Part shown: in pieces, positions 23,990-37,450 of the stretch
Layout: every line of letters starts with the position of its first letter
Position numbering within the stretch: the stretch's first letter is position 1
Assembly: GCF_020360975.1 (NCBI RefSeq)
Contig: NW_025408686.1
Location: 372,001 to 436,000 of the forward strand
Direction: 5' to 3'
DNA from: Hirsutella rhossiliensis
Taxonomy: Eukaryota; Ascomycota; Sordariomycetes; Hypocreales; Ophiocordycipitaceae
Length of the DNA stretch: 64,000 nucleotides
The notes under the pieces: model-generated
Databases searched by the model: none
Seen by the model: only the letters and a program-made list of their open reading frames with translations
What the model was told of the DNA's origin: nothing
Position numbers and translations under genes: made by a program

Positions 23990-25540
23990 TAGTAACTTAC
24001 TAGATAAGCTATATTTTCCTCTTTAACTTTACTATATAATACGTTAAAGGTAAGAAGAATAGTATAGCTAACGGACTCTTAAGAAAGCCTAAAAGACCTT
24101 TTAATATATTAAATAGGGAAATAGAAGGCGATATTAAAGAATTTATAGACTTTTACTTAAACGTAGTATAAGGGACTAAGCTATAAAGGGACTACTTAAA
24201 GGAATTAAGGATAATTACGGACTTCCTTTAAACGTTAAAACGGCCGGAGGGCCTTTTTAAATAAGACTATAGGAAGCTATATCTAAAGAGTTTAAATTTC
24301 TATATTAAAGATTAAAAGCTTTAGCGACTTCCTAGGAAGGAAGAAAGGAGACCTATACTAGTCGTAGACGACCTAAAAGAATAGAAAAGGATTATTATAA
24401 AGTACTATACGTAAATAAGATATAAAGGATAATAAGTTATATATACGTTTATAAAGAAGAAGTATTAATAGGCTAGCCTTTAAAATAATATTTATAGTAT
24501 AATCTCTTCTTATAAAGAATACTAATACTTTATAACTAAGAGACCCTAGGAAGTTATAACCGCGACTATACCTAGCTACCCTATAAGTAAGATTTACTTC
24601 GATAGCTAGTATATACTATTTAATTATAAGGATTTATACCTTATAAAAGTATAAAACGACCTTATTAAATAAGTAAAAGTAACCTTAGTTAAAGAAATTA
24701 CTATAAGAGCTATAACTAAATTTATACTCTTTATTATTTATAGGTATAGTATAATACTATATACTATAATCGATAGAAGGCCTAAAATAAAAAAAGACTT
24801 TAAGTATATCTTAAAGGATATAAGCGTTAAAGTTATTTAAACTTTAATATATAATCCAAAAGTAAACGTAATAGTAAAATAAAGGTACTAAAGGTTAATA
24901 ATAGTACTTATAAAAATAATAGAGAAAAAGGGTAAGTAGATTAAATACCTTAACTAAGTAATCCTTATAGACTAAATAGTAGTTAAAGAGTCTTATAGAA
25001 TATTAGCTTTCTACCTATTATATAAATAAGAACCGGTACTACCTTTTAAGGTAGAATACCTAACTTAGCGACTAATCGATTAAGATAAAGTAAAGATAAG
25101 AGAAGAATTATTTAAAGTATAAGTATAAGTTTTAAAAAGGAAAGAAAAAGATATAAAAGAAGCTAAAAAAAGAGTAATAAGATATTAAAATCGATTAGTA
25201 AAGAGGATAGATAAAGCTAATAAGTATATAATAAAGAAAGAAAGCCTATAACCTAAAGACCTTATCTTACTATTTAACGTAAGATAATTAAATAATCTAG
25301 GGAGGTAAGCTAAGTATTAAATAAAGTAGAACGGTCCCTTTTAAGTAATATCGCGCTTAGAGTAGTTTAGGTATATAGGATTAAGACTTTAAATAAAATA
25401 GTACTTAATAAGATAATCTTAAGAAAGTATTTAAAGAAGTTTAAAAAGGATAAGGAAGGTTAGTAGTACTTTACTAAGGATAACTAGTTATTTTAGGATA
25501 AGATTACTTTTAATAAAAGAAGGAAGGAAGATATAATAAA
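23990..25540 (+). pseudogene. G1 integrase relic (copy b)
   Basis: Read through TAA/TAG, the frame shows LPRKEERRPILVVDD, the lead-in to a Gypsy integrase zinc-binding region, around 24310-24360. A long core follows with IPSYPISKIYFDS (about 24570-24610; the conserved HPTWPISKI..D form). A basic C-terminal tail reaches about 25500. His and Cys positions of the zinc region largely read Tyr. It is a strand-transfer enzyme by family and inactive here. The same segment is at about 39830-41310 on the minus strand. Confidence 0.7.
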
Positions 25541-25899
25541 GTAAATAATTTACTACTCTTACTAAGTAAAGAAGCCTTAGATTAAATAGTACTATAGTTA
25601 TAATAACTCCTTAATAAACCTTAGAAGGATTAAAGCTAGGAAGAGGAAGAAGAGCGACTATAGATACCTAAGAAAGGCCTAAGGTATACGATTAAGGTTT
25701 AGCTACTATAACTTAGTAAAGTAAAAAAGGATCTCTATATAAGAGCCTTAAAAACGCTAATTTAATAAGAAAAGGAGGAGGTAAAAAGGAGCTAAGAAGG
25801 AAAAGGTAGTAAAGATAAAAATCTATAACTATTATAAGAAGTATACTAGAACCTAACTAGTAACTAAGGCACCGTTTAACTATTTAATTAAAGGATAAC

Positions 25900-27560
25900 T
25901 ATAGTAGCCGAGATATTTATAAGCGCCTTACCTATTACTTTATTATTTTAAACTTTCTACTTAAAGCTCCTTAAGTAGATAAAGATAATATTTCCTACCC
26001 TTCCTTAATAATAACCTACTCTTTACTACCTTAAAGAAGATAAATAAAGATATAATTAAATAATAAAGTAAGAAAACGAATATTCTTATTACTTACCTCC
26101 TTTAAAAATAAGATTTTTTACTTTATAGATAAGGATATTTATTCTTTATTATAAAAGGGGAGACTTACTATAGCGAAAATAGACGCGCTTATAAGATAAA
26201 TTTTAATATATTCTCGACTTACTAAATTAAATATATATAACCTTAAGAGAAAAGCTTTTACTATTAAAAATAGCGACTAAATAAGACTACCTACTCTTAG
26301 TAAACTTATTATAGACTACTATAAAGCGAACTTAAAGACTATTTAATTATTACTTAAGAGAGAGCTCGTTAAACCTATATAATCTCTTTCTAAGTAAAAT
26401 AAGTATAAGGTTAATTTCCTCCTTTTCTTTTAAATCCTTAGTAGGATTAAAGGGATTAAGGATATTATAAAGAAAATAAAGGGCGGTTTTATTACTAATA
26501 TACTTATTATAAAATTTATTAGTCTTAAAGTTAGTATAAAAATTATAACTATATATATAGTTAGTAAATCTATTAAGGTTATAAGTAGCCTTATAGTATT
26601 TAAGGAAGTACCGCTATTTATAAATAATCGCCTTAGTCGAATCTTAGATATAGTTAGCGTAAGAGCCGCTAGTAGTACTTAAAAGAGAGATATACTTATA
26701 AAAAGGAAATATAATATACTTATAAGCGGAAGTTATAGTTATTTAATAAGTTTAAATATACCCTTAATAAAGGTAAGGGTTATAAGTTCTATATAAAGTA
26801 ATTAAGACTATTTAAGAGTATTCTTACTACCTTAAACTAAGCTAAGAAAAAAAGTATTTATATAAATAAACGATTTCTATAAGGATATAGGTTACTAGCT
26901 AACGTCTATAATAAAGGGTATAGAAGACGATTTAATTATACCGACCTAGCGTGCTCTTAAGAAAGTAAGAGAAAGGAGAGTAACCGCGCGCTTTAATCTT
27001 AATAATATTAAGAGCTTTTAACGGAATATATAACTAAAAGGCAATTTCTATATAAATTAAAAACCCTTAGTAACCGATATTATTTCTACTATAGACCTAG
27101 GTCTTAAAGTAACTATAGATCTATAAAAGAAGATAGTTAAAATAGGCTAAGTAAGATTAAATAAGTTAGATAGTTATTACTTAAAAGTACTTTATATAAA
27201 AAGGAAAGACCTTAGTATAATAATTCTAAGTAAGAAGAGTAGTAGTAATAAGAGAAGGTTATAGAAAAGTAATTAAAGAGAGGTTAATAATATTTAATAG
27301 CTCTTTAGTTTTAAGTTTAGCGGTCTTATAAGATATAATAAGAAAGAAGAGGTAGTTATAAAAGGAGAAGATAAAAGGTAGCGGTCTAGAGAAATAAAGA
27401 AGATAAAGAAGAGAAAAGGAAGAAAAGGAATAGAAAAAGTAAAGATAGGAAGAAAAGGGTAGAGATTAAATAGCTCCTTAATCGATAACTAGTAAAAGAA
27501 GCTATTTAAGCGTAACCCTTAAATACGCCTAAGACCTTACCGCTATAGAGGCTAGCTAAA
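25900..27560 (+). pseudogene. G1 extra ORF 3 relic (unknown function)
   Basis: Downstream of integrase, one plus-strand frame stays open for about 540 codons if TAA/TAG are read as former Gln, including runs of 60 or more codons with a single stop. That is unexpected by chance in TA-saturated DNA. It ends in a strongly basic tail (about 27340-27560; RQRSREIKKIKKRKGRKG). I see no catalytic motif, zinc site, signal peptide or clear membrane span. The reading direction agrees with pol. The same region is present in copy c at about 37760-39400. I do not recognise it; it could be a captured gene or an accessory retroelement protein. Confidence 0.5.
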
Positions 27561-27638
27561 GTAACTAATAACTACGCGCTCTAATAACTATTTGTTCCTC
27601 TTACTATACCCTCCTTCTTCCTTCCTTCTTCTTCCTTC

Positions 27639-27658
27639 TATATATATATATATATATA
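27639..27658. repeat. TA dinucleotide repeat after a pyrimidine tract
   Basis: A (TA) run of 20 bases follows a C/T-rich stretch (27601-27638) in the gap between G1 ORF 3 and ORF 4. Copy c has a matching, longer run at 37632-37655, so the feature belongs to the element. Confidence 0.8.
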
Positions 27659-27829
27659 CTCTATATACTTTCCTACTTATAACGATCCCCTTTACTAATA
27701 TAACTCTTATATATATATATAATACCCTCTTAGCCTCTTAGCGTTATAACTTACAACTACTTACTATAATTATTTAATCTTATCTTCTTCTTCTCTTTTA
27801 CTTACTTTACCCTTTCCTAAGATATAGCG

Positions 27830-30340
27830 GCGAACCTAAATAGTATCCTAGGCCTAGGTATAGACCTCCTTAAGAATACCGCTATCTTCTTTAGTATATT
27901 ACTATTTAAGAGTAAGAGCTTTATTTTACCTACTTACTATAGCGAAGTTAAAGTAAAAGGTAATAAAAAGCACTTTTATATTAAAGATAAGGAAAGGTTT
28001 ATAGACTAAGACTAATAAAACGTTTATAGGTAAAAGTAACCTCCTTAGTATATTTATAGAGATCGTTAGTACTTAATACTAATAGGCCTTATTAAATAGC
28101 GGGATATTACTTTTAAAGACGCTTAGATAATATATAAGGGCGTTAAAATAATAAACGGATTTACTAGGAATAAGGCCTGCTAGGAAGAGTATATCGTTAA
28201 TATATATAACCTTCTTTATAAAGCTATTAATAAATAATAGGCTATAAGCTTTAGCCTTAGCTTAATAATTAAGATCTTAATAAGAGGTATTAAGAATATA
28301 GTATACCCTTTACCTTACTTACTATTAGTTTATACTAACTATTAAGGGGAACCTATCGAAGATATAAAAGATAGATATATAAAGTACTATAAATACTTAA
28401 ATAATAAGGAGCATTTAATTAAGTTTACTACTCTTACCTTAAACCTTAGTCGCTTTATATATAAATAAAGGTATATAACTAAAGTTATTAACTTTTTAAT
28501 AGGACTAAATAAAAAGGGGCTTTACTAAGGAGCGTTCTTTTAAGACTATAAGAAAGGAAACTTAGTTATTTTTAATACTTAGAAAGAGGGATAGTACGCT
28601 AAACTCTATATATTCCTATAAGTATAATAGTAGTTTCTTTATATCCTCTAAGTTCTTTATAACTTTACTTATATACTAGTCCCTTATACCGCTTAGTAGG
28701 AAGGGTAAGAATATAGCTACTTAGCCTTAATAATAATTTAATACTAAGTTAAAGGTATAGTTAAGCTATACCTTAAGATAATTAAATAGTAATACTTAAA
28801 GGTTAAAGTAATTCTAAAGTAAAGGTATAGGGTAATATAAGAAGCCCTATAAATAAATAAAATCTTATACTAAGACTAGTATTTCTTTAAGCTAAATAAG
28901 AGGATAAGTATAAAAGGCTATATTAATAGGCTAATATATAGAATCTAAGCTATTATAGTAAACGAACTTAATTATATATAAGTAATATTATAGGGTAGTA
29001 GAGTTTCCTAGTAGTTTAATAGCGGGGTTAAATAGCTATAAAGGATACTATTTAATTAAGGTTTAATAACTTTTAGTAGAGTCTTTCTTATAAGGATTCC
29101 TAGGTATAAATAGATTTACTAATATAACTATATTATTCTAGGAGATTAAGAAGAATAAGACCTTTAAGAAGTCCTAAAAGTAGTTAACCTCTAAGATAAG
29201 GCCGGCGGATAAAAACTACTACTTTAAAGAGATATAGAACTAGCTTATATAGTAAGGAGAGCGAGAAAAGAGCTAACTACGCTAGCTACCTTTATAAAGT
29301 AACCTAACTTAATCGCTTAAGCTATATACGGTTTCTTTATAAAACTCCTTCTTAAAAAGACCCTTAACTATTTTATCGCGCTAATAGGAATTAAGAATAA
29401 GCCTAGACCTTTATTACCTTAAGCGTTAATTAAATTAAGCTCTTTATTTAAACTAAGTAGCTTTTCCCTAAGTAACCTTAAGATAGGATCCTTACCTTAG
29501 AATCTATAAAGGAGAGAGCTAAGCGCCCTTACTAGTCCTTTTATCTATATAGAAATAACGCCTTTATTTTCCTTCTTAAATATATAGCTAATTAAGCCTA
29601 CTCCTCGCTTACTATTAACGACCCCTTTAAACGTATAAAGGAGCGAAAGACTTATAACTATACCCTTACTAATAGCCCGATAAGAAGCTAGTAGGGAAGA
29701 AAGGTAGATAGCGCGGCTACTAACTTACCTTAGGACTTTAAAATTACTAGGCGCTCGGTTAATTACCTTAAGGCTAAAGACTTTAGTAACGCTTATAGCG
29801 CGCCCTATTACTCCTTAGAAGTAAAGTATAGTAATAGCCTCTCTAGCTATAGTCCTTATAAGGTTTATTTTAAGCTTTAAACCCTCCTAGGTTAAAGGAG
29901 TTAAAAACCTAGGAATATATTAAAACTACCGCTAGGATATTAACGACTATAATTCTATATATTTATATAAGATTACTAGTAATATAATAATAACTAGTTT
30001 ATAAGACTTTATAAGTTATTTAATCTAGCTATACTTAAAGCTATAAACTAATAAAGATACTAACTACTTTATTTCCTTAATACCCCTAAGAATAATAAGC
30101 GCGAATACTTAAGAGCGTATATAAAGGGTAGTAGATAATTATCTAAAAAAGAAGGTACGCGAGTAAAGATAAGAAAGAGCTAAATAAGTAGCTTATAGGT
30201 AAAGGGAGGAATAAATAATATAAAGGGAAGGAATTATAATAAAGGAGAAAGGTTCTATCGATAGTTTATTTACTTACTTATATACTTAGAAAGAGAGCCT
30301 TACTTATTATTATCGCGCTCTTTTTATTAGTATCTTAGGT
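27830..30340 (+). pseudogene. G1 extra ORF 4 relic (unknown function)
   Basis: A second long plus-strand frame, up to about 835 codons when TAA/TAG count as Gln, lies between ORF 3 and the 3' LTR. It starts near LNSILGLGIDLLKNTAIFF. The best-kept stretch is about 28160-28620 (for example GIKNVVYPLPYLLLVY and LSRFIYKQRYITKVINFL). A Gln/Arg/Lys-rich, possibly coiled C-terminus lies near 30110-30240. It resembles no retroelement domain I know; it is not an obvious envelope, as I see no signal peptide or transmembrane anchor. A degraded gag of another element is possible. Copy c has the counterpart at about 35000-37450. Confidence 0.45.
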
Positions 30341-30361
30341 CGGAAAGTTACTAAGGAGGAG

Positions 30362-30737
30362 TTTAATAAGGAAGATCGTACCCTTATAGATATTAGCCCG
30401 TTAAAGGGATAAGACCCCTAGCACTCCCTTTTTAACTTACTTCTAAGTATACTTAAAAGTATTATAAAGACCTTAATTATTTAATTAAGTATCTTTCTTA
30501 ATTATAGTTAATTAAAATTTTTATTTTTCCCCTTTAAAGTAAAAGCTACTAGTTACGCGACTTTAATAGAGATAAAGAGGTATAGAGTAAAGAAATCTTT
30601 AAGACTTATATTTATAACCTAAGGCCCTTAAAGCTATATATAAGACCGATAATTAAATAATTATATAGTTAATTACTCTATTAATCCTTAGCTATATACT
30701 ATACGTGCTTTAGGTATATACCCTTATCCCTATTAAA
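30362..30737 (+). repeat. G1 3' LTR (copy b)
   Basis: This is the reverse complement of the LTRs at 2573-2950, 34549-34928 and 53114-53492. It follows a polypurine tract and begins tttaataagg; it ends ccctattaaa. Confidence 0.82.
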
Positions 30738-30818
30738 ATAACCTAGCTAATAGTATAATAAAGGCGCTTATATATTAAAGGTATTAAAGCTTTATTAAGT
30801 AATTAATACTAGTATTAT

Positions 30819-31305
30819 TCTCGCGAAGAGAGATATAAGAAGTATATATAAAATATATAAAGGTAAAATTAAAAGTAAGGGGTTAGATAGGTAGGGTAAA
30901 TAGATTTAATTCTTATAAGGGTAGTAATTATAGTAAGGGAATAATTATTATATTACCTTAATTCTCCTTCTTTCTTTTATTTAACGCCCCTCTTTATACC
31001 TATTTAGTATCTTAATTAATAAAGAAGATCCTACTTAAAGAAGCTATTAATATCCTTTTAACTACCGAGCTTTTTACTAGGTTTTCCCCTCCTTTCTAGC
31101 TATTACTAGTATATCTATCTTATCTCTCGCTACCTTTATAGGAAGCTATCGCTACTTATACTTCCCCTTATACCCCTACCTTCCTTTTTATACCTTTTTT
31201 TTAGCTCCTTCTTCCTTCTTTTATACTATATATTTTTACCTTCCTTAATTCCTCTTACTAAGGGATATCTCTAAGAACTATAAAATTAAGCTACGCTTTA
31301 TAATA
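30819..31305 (-). repeat. 3' LTR of Copia copy 3
   Basis: The LTR is 487 bp, tctcgcgaag...ctttataata. It belongs to the subtype with the cttcttccttcttt segment shared with copies 4 and 5. The polypurine tract complement taccccctt follows. Confidence 0.87.
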
Positions 31306-34300
31306 TACCCCCTTAGCTATAGCCTACCCTTTAAAGGCATAGCTAATATAGCTTTAGGCTAGTAAGTATATAAAAGAGGTTCTTAGTACTATACTTCTCC
31401 CTTTACTTAAGGAAAGCAGGGGCCCTTTTAGGTCCCTAAGCTCTTTTAGATCTACTTAAGGAATAAGGGCCTAAAGAGGGGAAAGTCTTATAAGAAAAGG
31501 GGCCTTCTTAAAAGGGAAAAACCTAATTAAATAAGGGGCCCTTTAAAGGGAAAAGCCTCTTCCTTCTTCTTTAGCTATAGACGTTATCTTCTTATATAGG
31601 CTATTAGCTCCTCTTATAAACTCTTAAAGCGGACCTCTAAGGATAGCTTCTTATAGACGTTTTCTAGCTTAATTTACTATAAAAGGATAGCTAGCTTTTA
31701 CTTTAGTAAGGGCTTTATAAGACCGTTTACTTTTATCGATACTATTAAAACCTAATAAATAGAAATAAGTCTTATTTAAACCTCTTAGCGTAACTAATAC
31801 TAATAGATATTAATATATTAAAGCTAGGTTAATAGCTTACTATTCTCCTTTATAAGAATCTATATAGTTTATATATTATTATATTTTATAAAAGGGATAT
31901 AATATACCCTTATAAGCTCTTTCTATCTAAGGAATTATTTATAAAGGACTAATCGCTTAAATAAAAAAAGATCTTAGTAGCTAATTTCTTTCTTTCCTAC
32001 CCTCTTAAGTATAGACTATATAATCTTATTAAATAAAGATAAAGGATAGCTTTATCTACTACTTCTTAATACCTAGGGCTAGGATTCTAGTTATACTTAG
32101 CTAGCTAAGAGACTATAAAAAAGATATTTAGTTTAGTAGAAATAGCTAAAAAAAAGTAAGGAGCCTACCTTCTATTAATATTAGTATTTCTCTTACTCCC
32201 TAGCTTAAAAGGATAGATTAAGTAAAAGCTCTTTATTTAATATTAGTATAAAGGGAAGCTTCTTATCGAGGGAATTAAGGAGGAATTTATAAGCGACCTT
32301 ATTAATATAAGCGTCTTAGGTAAGCTAGATAGTCTATTAAGACTTATTTTAAAGGATTTATATTCCTAGGAACTACTTTAGCTCCCTTAGCTTAGTTATC
32401 TAATACCTTTATTATAAGCTTTTTATAGCCTCCCTAGCTATTACTTCTTCCTCTCTTAAGTAAGCGTAGATAATATTATTAATATAAAAGAGGACTATAA
32501 TTTTACTTTTTTATATTATATATAGTTCTTAAAGGACTTTCTTAAAGCTTAGGGCTTTAAGGGAACCGGTTAAATACTATTACTAAAGAAAAGGTAATCT
32601 TTATAGTCTATATAGAGCTTTCCTAAGCTATAAAACCTTTCTTAGTTATTAGAAACTAAGAGGAAGTTATATATAGATAACTTCTTCTTCCTTAAATAAG
32701 TAGTTAATAAAAGCGTTAACTATATCTATCTAATTAAGTTTAAGGTCGAATTCTACTACTATAGCTATAAGGGTTTAAAAAGATATCCTTACTAAGGTAG
32801 TTACCTTAGTAAGTAGATACCCTTTTTCCTATTAATTCCTATAGATAACTAGCTAAGCTTTATACTTCTAAAGGAAGCTATATTTATTAGTCTTATAGAT
32901 AAAGACCTACTTATAGCTAAGGACCTATTTTCCTCTTACCCTTTCCTTAAGGACTACTTTAAAAAACCCTATCTCTTTATATAAAGCTAGGTAGTCTTTC
33001 TAAGCCTAGAAAAACTAGTCTTTAAAATAGTATCTTTCTAGCTGCTTTTAGTTTACTAGTAGGTCTAGGAGGTCTCTTTTATATACCTTCCTTACTAATA
33101 GCTATAGCTTAAAGAGCCGGCCTATTATAAATACTTTATAGGAACTATCTTTTATTAGTATTAAATAGAAGTCGGAAAAATAATCGAAATAAATAAGAGG
33201 TTAGTTCTCTTTAGTAACTATATTAGGCCTTATACCTTCCTTTACTTCTTAAAGTAAGGATAAAAAGGTAGCTAGGTAATCCTTTAAGAGAGGTACCTTT
33301 CCTACCCCTTTAAAGGTTAAGATAGGAAGACTAACCTAAAAAGCTACTTTTAAATCTTCTTTTTATTTTATAAAAGGAAGTATAGGAAGGTAGGCGTATT
33401 TTAGCTCTACCGCTTTATTATTATCTCCTTCTTCGTTTAGATTATTTAATTTAGTAGCTTCCTCTTCTTTTTTAAAGTTAGTATTATCCTCGACTACTTT
33501 AATATTAGTTTCTTCTTTTATTTCTTTATCTAAGACCTCTTCTTAAGACTATTAAGAAGGGGGGATTTAAGTCTTTTAAATTAGCTAACGTTATAAAAGT
33601 AAGAGGGGCTATTAATCCCTCTTTCTATTAAAGAAGCTAGATTTATCGAAAATTATATCCCTAGGTAAAAGAACCTTTTATAGAAGGGGAATCTAGATCT
33701 AAAAGATATTTATAGAATTATAACTAATAAGGTAACTAATAAAGGCTATAGGATTAAGCTTTCTTTTCTTTTTCCTTTTTAGCTATATATTAGTAGTTAT
33801 AGTATATACCTTATAGCTATAGGTATAAAGGTAAGCTAGTAAGGCCCTCTTCTTTATAAAGAGCTTAAGGGGGGATTTCTAGTCTATTCCTTAGGTAGTC
33901 CCTTTAAGGGTCTAGTTCTATAAGTAATAGGCGGTCTTAATAACCTCCCTTTAAAGGTCGTAAGGAAGCTTTATAGTAAGTCTTATTATATAGGCCCTTT
34001 TTATTATAGCACCCCTTAATCTTTCTACCCCTCCGCTCTAGGCCTAGGTATTTAGTACTAATAAGAGAGGTAAAATACCCTTTTTTTAAAAGCTAATTTA
34101 AGATATCCTTTATAAATAGCTCTCTATTAAACTATATCTTCTTTACCTTATAGCTAAAGTAGGATTTTATTTAGTTAACGAAGTCTTAAAGGGTAGACTA
34201 GTTATACTTACTTAGGTAGGTCTATAAGAAATAAGGGAAAGCTATCCTTAAAAAAGCGTCTATAAAAAACATTACCTTAATAAAGCTTTCTTAATCCCTA

Positions 34301-34548
34301 GAGACGTTAGTTTAGTTAACTTAAATTTCCTTATATAACTAGTCTAGCTATAAAGGGGTTTATCTAGAAATTTATCTCTTAGTCTTTCTTTAGCTATAGT
34401 ATTCGTATTTAATAGTCTTTAGGCCCTTTATTTATACGCCTTATTATTAGCCTAGCTTATATAGAGCTAAGGGGCCTAGGTAACTAAGTTATATATACTA
34501 AAGAAGACTATCTCCTTAAGCTATTAAAAGAAAGTCCTTTAAACTTAC
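31306..34548 (-). pseudogene. Copia pol relic, copy 3 (RNase H, RT, integrase)
   Basis: It aligns with 13990-16940 of copy 1. CA and TG have nearly vanished; Trp, Gln, His, Cys and Met codons are converted throughout. It cannot encode protein. The continuation (protease, knuckle and gag side) is at 53493-55072. Confidence 0.85.
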
Positions 34549-34928
34549 TTTAACGGGGACGAGGGTATATACTTAAAGCACGCGTAGTATATAGCTAAGG
34601 ATTAGTAGAGTAATTAACTATATAATTATCTAATTACTTAGCCTATATATAGCTCTATAGGCTTTAGGTTATAAATATAAGTCTTAGAGATTTCTTTACT
34701 TTATACCTCTTCGTTTCTACTAAAGTCGTATAACTAGCGGTATTTACTTTAAAGGGGAAAAATAAAAATTTAAATTAACTATAATTAAAGAAGATACTTA
34801 ATTAGATAATTAAGGTCTTTATAACGCCTTTAAGTATACTTAGAAGAAAGTTAGAGGGGGCGGGGGTGCTAGGGGTCTTATCTCTTTAACGGGCTAATAT
34901 CTATAAAGGTATAATCTTACCTATTAAA
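34549..34928 (-). repeat. G1 3' LTR (copy c)
   Basis: This LTR of about 380 bp matches 53114-53492. The complement of the polypurine tract, ctcctccttagc, adjoins on the right. Confidence 0.88.
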
Positions 34929-34999
34929 CTCCTCCTTAGCGACTTTCCGACTTAAGATATTAACGGAAAGGGCGCGATAATAATAGGTAAGGCTCTCTT

Positions 35000-37450
35000 C
35001 CTAAGTATATAAGTAAGTAAATAAACCGTCGATAGAACTTTTCTCCTTTACTATAATCCTTTCCCTTTATATCTTTTATTCTTCCTTTTACTTATAAGCT
35101 ACTTATTTAGCTCTTTCCTATCTTTACTTACGTATTTCTTTTTTTAGATAATTATCTACTACCCCCTATATACGCTCTTAAGTATTCGCGCTTATTATTT
35201 TTAAGGGCGTTAGGGAAATAAAGTAGTTAGCGTCTTTACTAGTCTATAGCTTTAGGTATAGCTAGATTAAATAAGCTATAGAGTCTTATAAGCTAATTAT
35301 TATCGCGTTACTAGTAGTCTTATATAAATATATAGAATTATAGTTATTAATATCCTAGTAGTAGTTTTAATATATTCCTAGGTTTTTAACTCCTTTAACC
35401 TAAGAGGGTTTAAAACCTAGTATAAACCTTATAGGGACTATAGCTAAAGAGGCTATTACTATACTTTATTTCTAGGGAGTAATAGGGCGTGCTATAAGCG
35501 TTACTAAAGTCTTTAGCCTTAAGGTAATTAACCGAGCGCTTAGTAATTTCGGGGTCCTAGGGCGAGTTAATAGCCGGGCTATTTACCTTTCTTCCTTACT
35601 AGCTCCTTATTAAGTTATTAGCGGGGGTACGGTTACGAGTCTTTTACTCCTTTATATATTTAAAGGAGCCGTTAATAGTAGGTAAGGAGTAAGCCTAATT
35701 AGCTCTATATCGGAGGGGGAGAATAAAGGCGTCGTTTTTATATAAATAAAAGGACTAGTAAGGGCGCTTAGCTCTCTCCTTTATAGGCTCTAGGGTAGGG
35801 ATCCTATCTTAAGGTTACTTAAGGAAAGGCTACTTAGTTTAGATAAGGAGCTCGATTTAGTTAACGCTTAAGGTAACGAAGGACTAGGTCTATTCTCGAT
35901 TCCTATCGGCGTAATTAAATAGTTAGGGGTCTTTTTAAGGAGAAGTTTTATAAAGAAACCGCGTATAGCTTAAGCAATTAGGTTAGGTTGCTCTATAAGG
36001 GCAGCTAGTATAGGTAGCTCCTTTCTTACTTTCCTCGCTATATAAGCTAGTTCTATATCTCTTTAAAGCGGTAGTTTCTATTTAATAGGCCTATCTAAAA
36101 GGTTAACTACCTTTAGGACTTCCTAGAGGTCTTATTCTTCTTAGTCTCCTAAGATAATATAGTTATATCGGTAAATCCGCTCGCTCCTAAAAATCCTTAT
36201 AAGAAAGACTCCGCCGAAAGTTATTAGACCTTAATTAAATAGTATCCTTTATAGTTATCTAACCCTACTATTAAACTACTATAAAACTCTACCGCCTTAT
36301 AATATCGCTTATATATAATTAAGCTTATTTACTATAACGGCTTAGATTCTATATATTAGCCTATTAACGTAGCCTTTTATACTTATCCTTTTATCTAGCT
36401 TAAAGAAATACTAGTCTCGGTATAAGATCTTATTTATCTATAGGGCTTCTTATATTACCCTATACCTTTACTCTAGAATTACTTTAACTTTTAAGTATCG
36501 CTATTTAATTATCTTAAGGTATAGCTTAACTATACCTCTAACTTAATATTAGATTATTATTAAGGCTAAGTAGCTATATTCCTACACTTCTTACTAAGCG
36601 GTATAAGGGACTAGCGTATAGTTAAAGTTATAAGGAACTTAAAGGATATAAAGAAACTGCCGCTATACTTATAGGAACGTATAGAGTCTAGTATATCGTC
36701 CCTCTTTCTAAGTATTAAAAACGACTAGGTTTCCTTCTCTATAGTTTTAAAGGAACGCCCCTTAGTAAAGTCCCTTTTTATTTATACCTACTAAAAAGTT
36801 AATAACTCTAGTCGTATACCTTTATTTATATATAAAGTAACTAAGGTTAAAGGTAGGAGCGGTAAACTTAATTAAATGCTCCCTATTATTTAAGCATTCG
36901 TAGTACTTTTTATATTTATCTTTTATATCTTTAATAGGTTCCCCTTAATAGTTAGTATAAACTAATAGCGGGTAAGGTAAGGGGTATACCGCGTTCTTAA
37001 TACCTCTTATTAAGATTTTAATTATCGCGCTAAAGCTAAAGCTTATAGCTTATTATTTATCGATAGCTTTATAGAGAAAGTTATATACGTCGACGATATA
37101 CTCTTCCTAGTAGGCCTTATTCCTAGCGAATCCGTTTATCTTTTTAACGCCCTTATATATTATCTAAGCGTCTTTAAAGGTAATATCCCGCCGCTTAATA
37201 GGGCCTATTAGTATTAGGTGCTAACGATCTCTATAGATATACTAAGGAGGTTGCTTTTACCTATAAACGTCTTATCGGTCTTAGTCTATAAACCTTTCCT
37301 TATCTTTAGCGTAGAAGCGCCCTTCGCCGCCTTTTACTTTAACTTCGCTATAGTAAGTAGGCAAAATAAAGCTCCTACTCTTAAATAGTAATACGCTAAA
37401 GAAGATAGCGGCATTCTTAGGGAGGTCTATAGCTAGGCCTAGGATACTAT
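35000..37450 (-). pseudogene. G1 extra ORF 4 relic (copy c)
   Basis: This is the counterpart of 27830-30340, unrecognised by function. It retains more CpG than copy b, so it is the better template for reconstructing the codon content. It lies between the 3' LTR and a TA repeat that separates it from ORF 3. Confidence 0.45.

Larger units (their letters stand above)
23937..30737 (+). mobile_element. Ty3/Gypsy G1, copy b (3' part)
   Basis: This is the reverse complement of about 34549-41360 of copy c. It begins abruptly just before the integrase, at the edge of Copia copy 2, and runs through integrase, two additional ORF relics, a purine tract (ctaaggaggag, about 30351-30361) and the 3' LTR. 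Gag, protease and reverse transcriptase are missing. The 81 bases after the LTR (30738-30818) match nothing else I could place. Confidence 0.82.
30819..34548 (-). mobile_element. Ty1/Copia, copy 3, 3' part (split by G1 copy c)
   Basis: This heavily RIPped Copia element has its 3' LTR at 30819-31305, then RNase H, reverse transcriptase and integrase reading right to left. It breaks at 34548, where G1 copy c is inserted, and resumes at 53493. The reverse transcriptase active site reads YINN instead of YVDD (about 32475-32490), so both Asp codons are lost. This is among the oldest Copia copies here. Confidence 0.88.

Noticed and set aside
27639..27658. TA repeat as a replication origin or cruciform site
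   Set aside because: It is a component of G1 present in both copies; no independent evidence of function.
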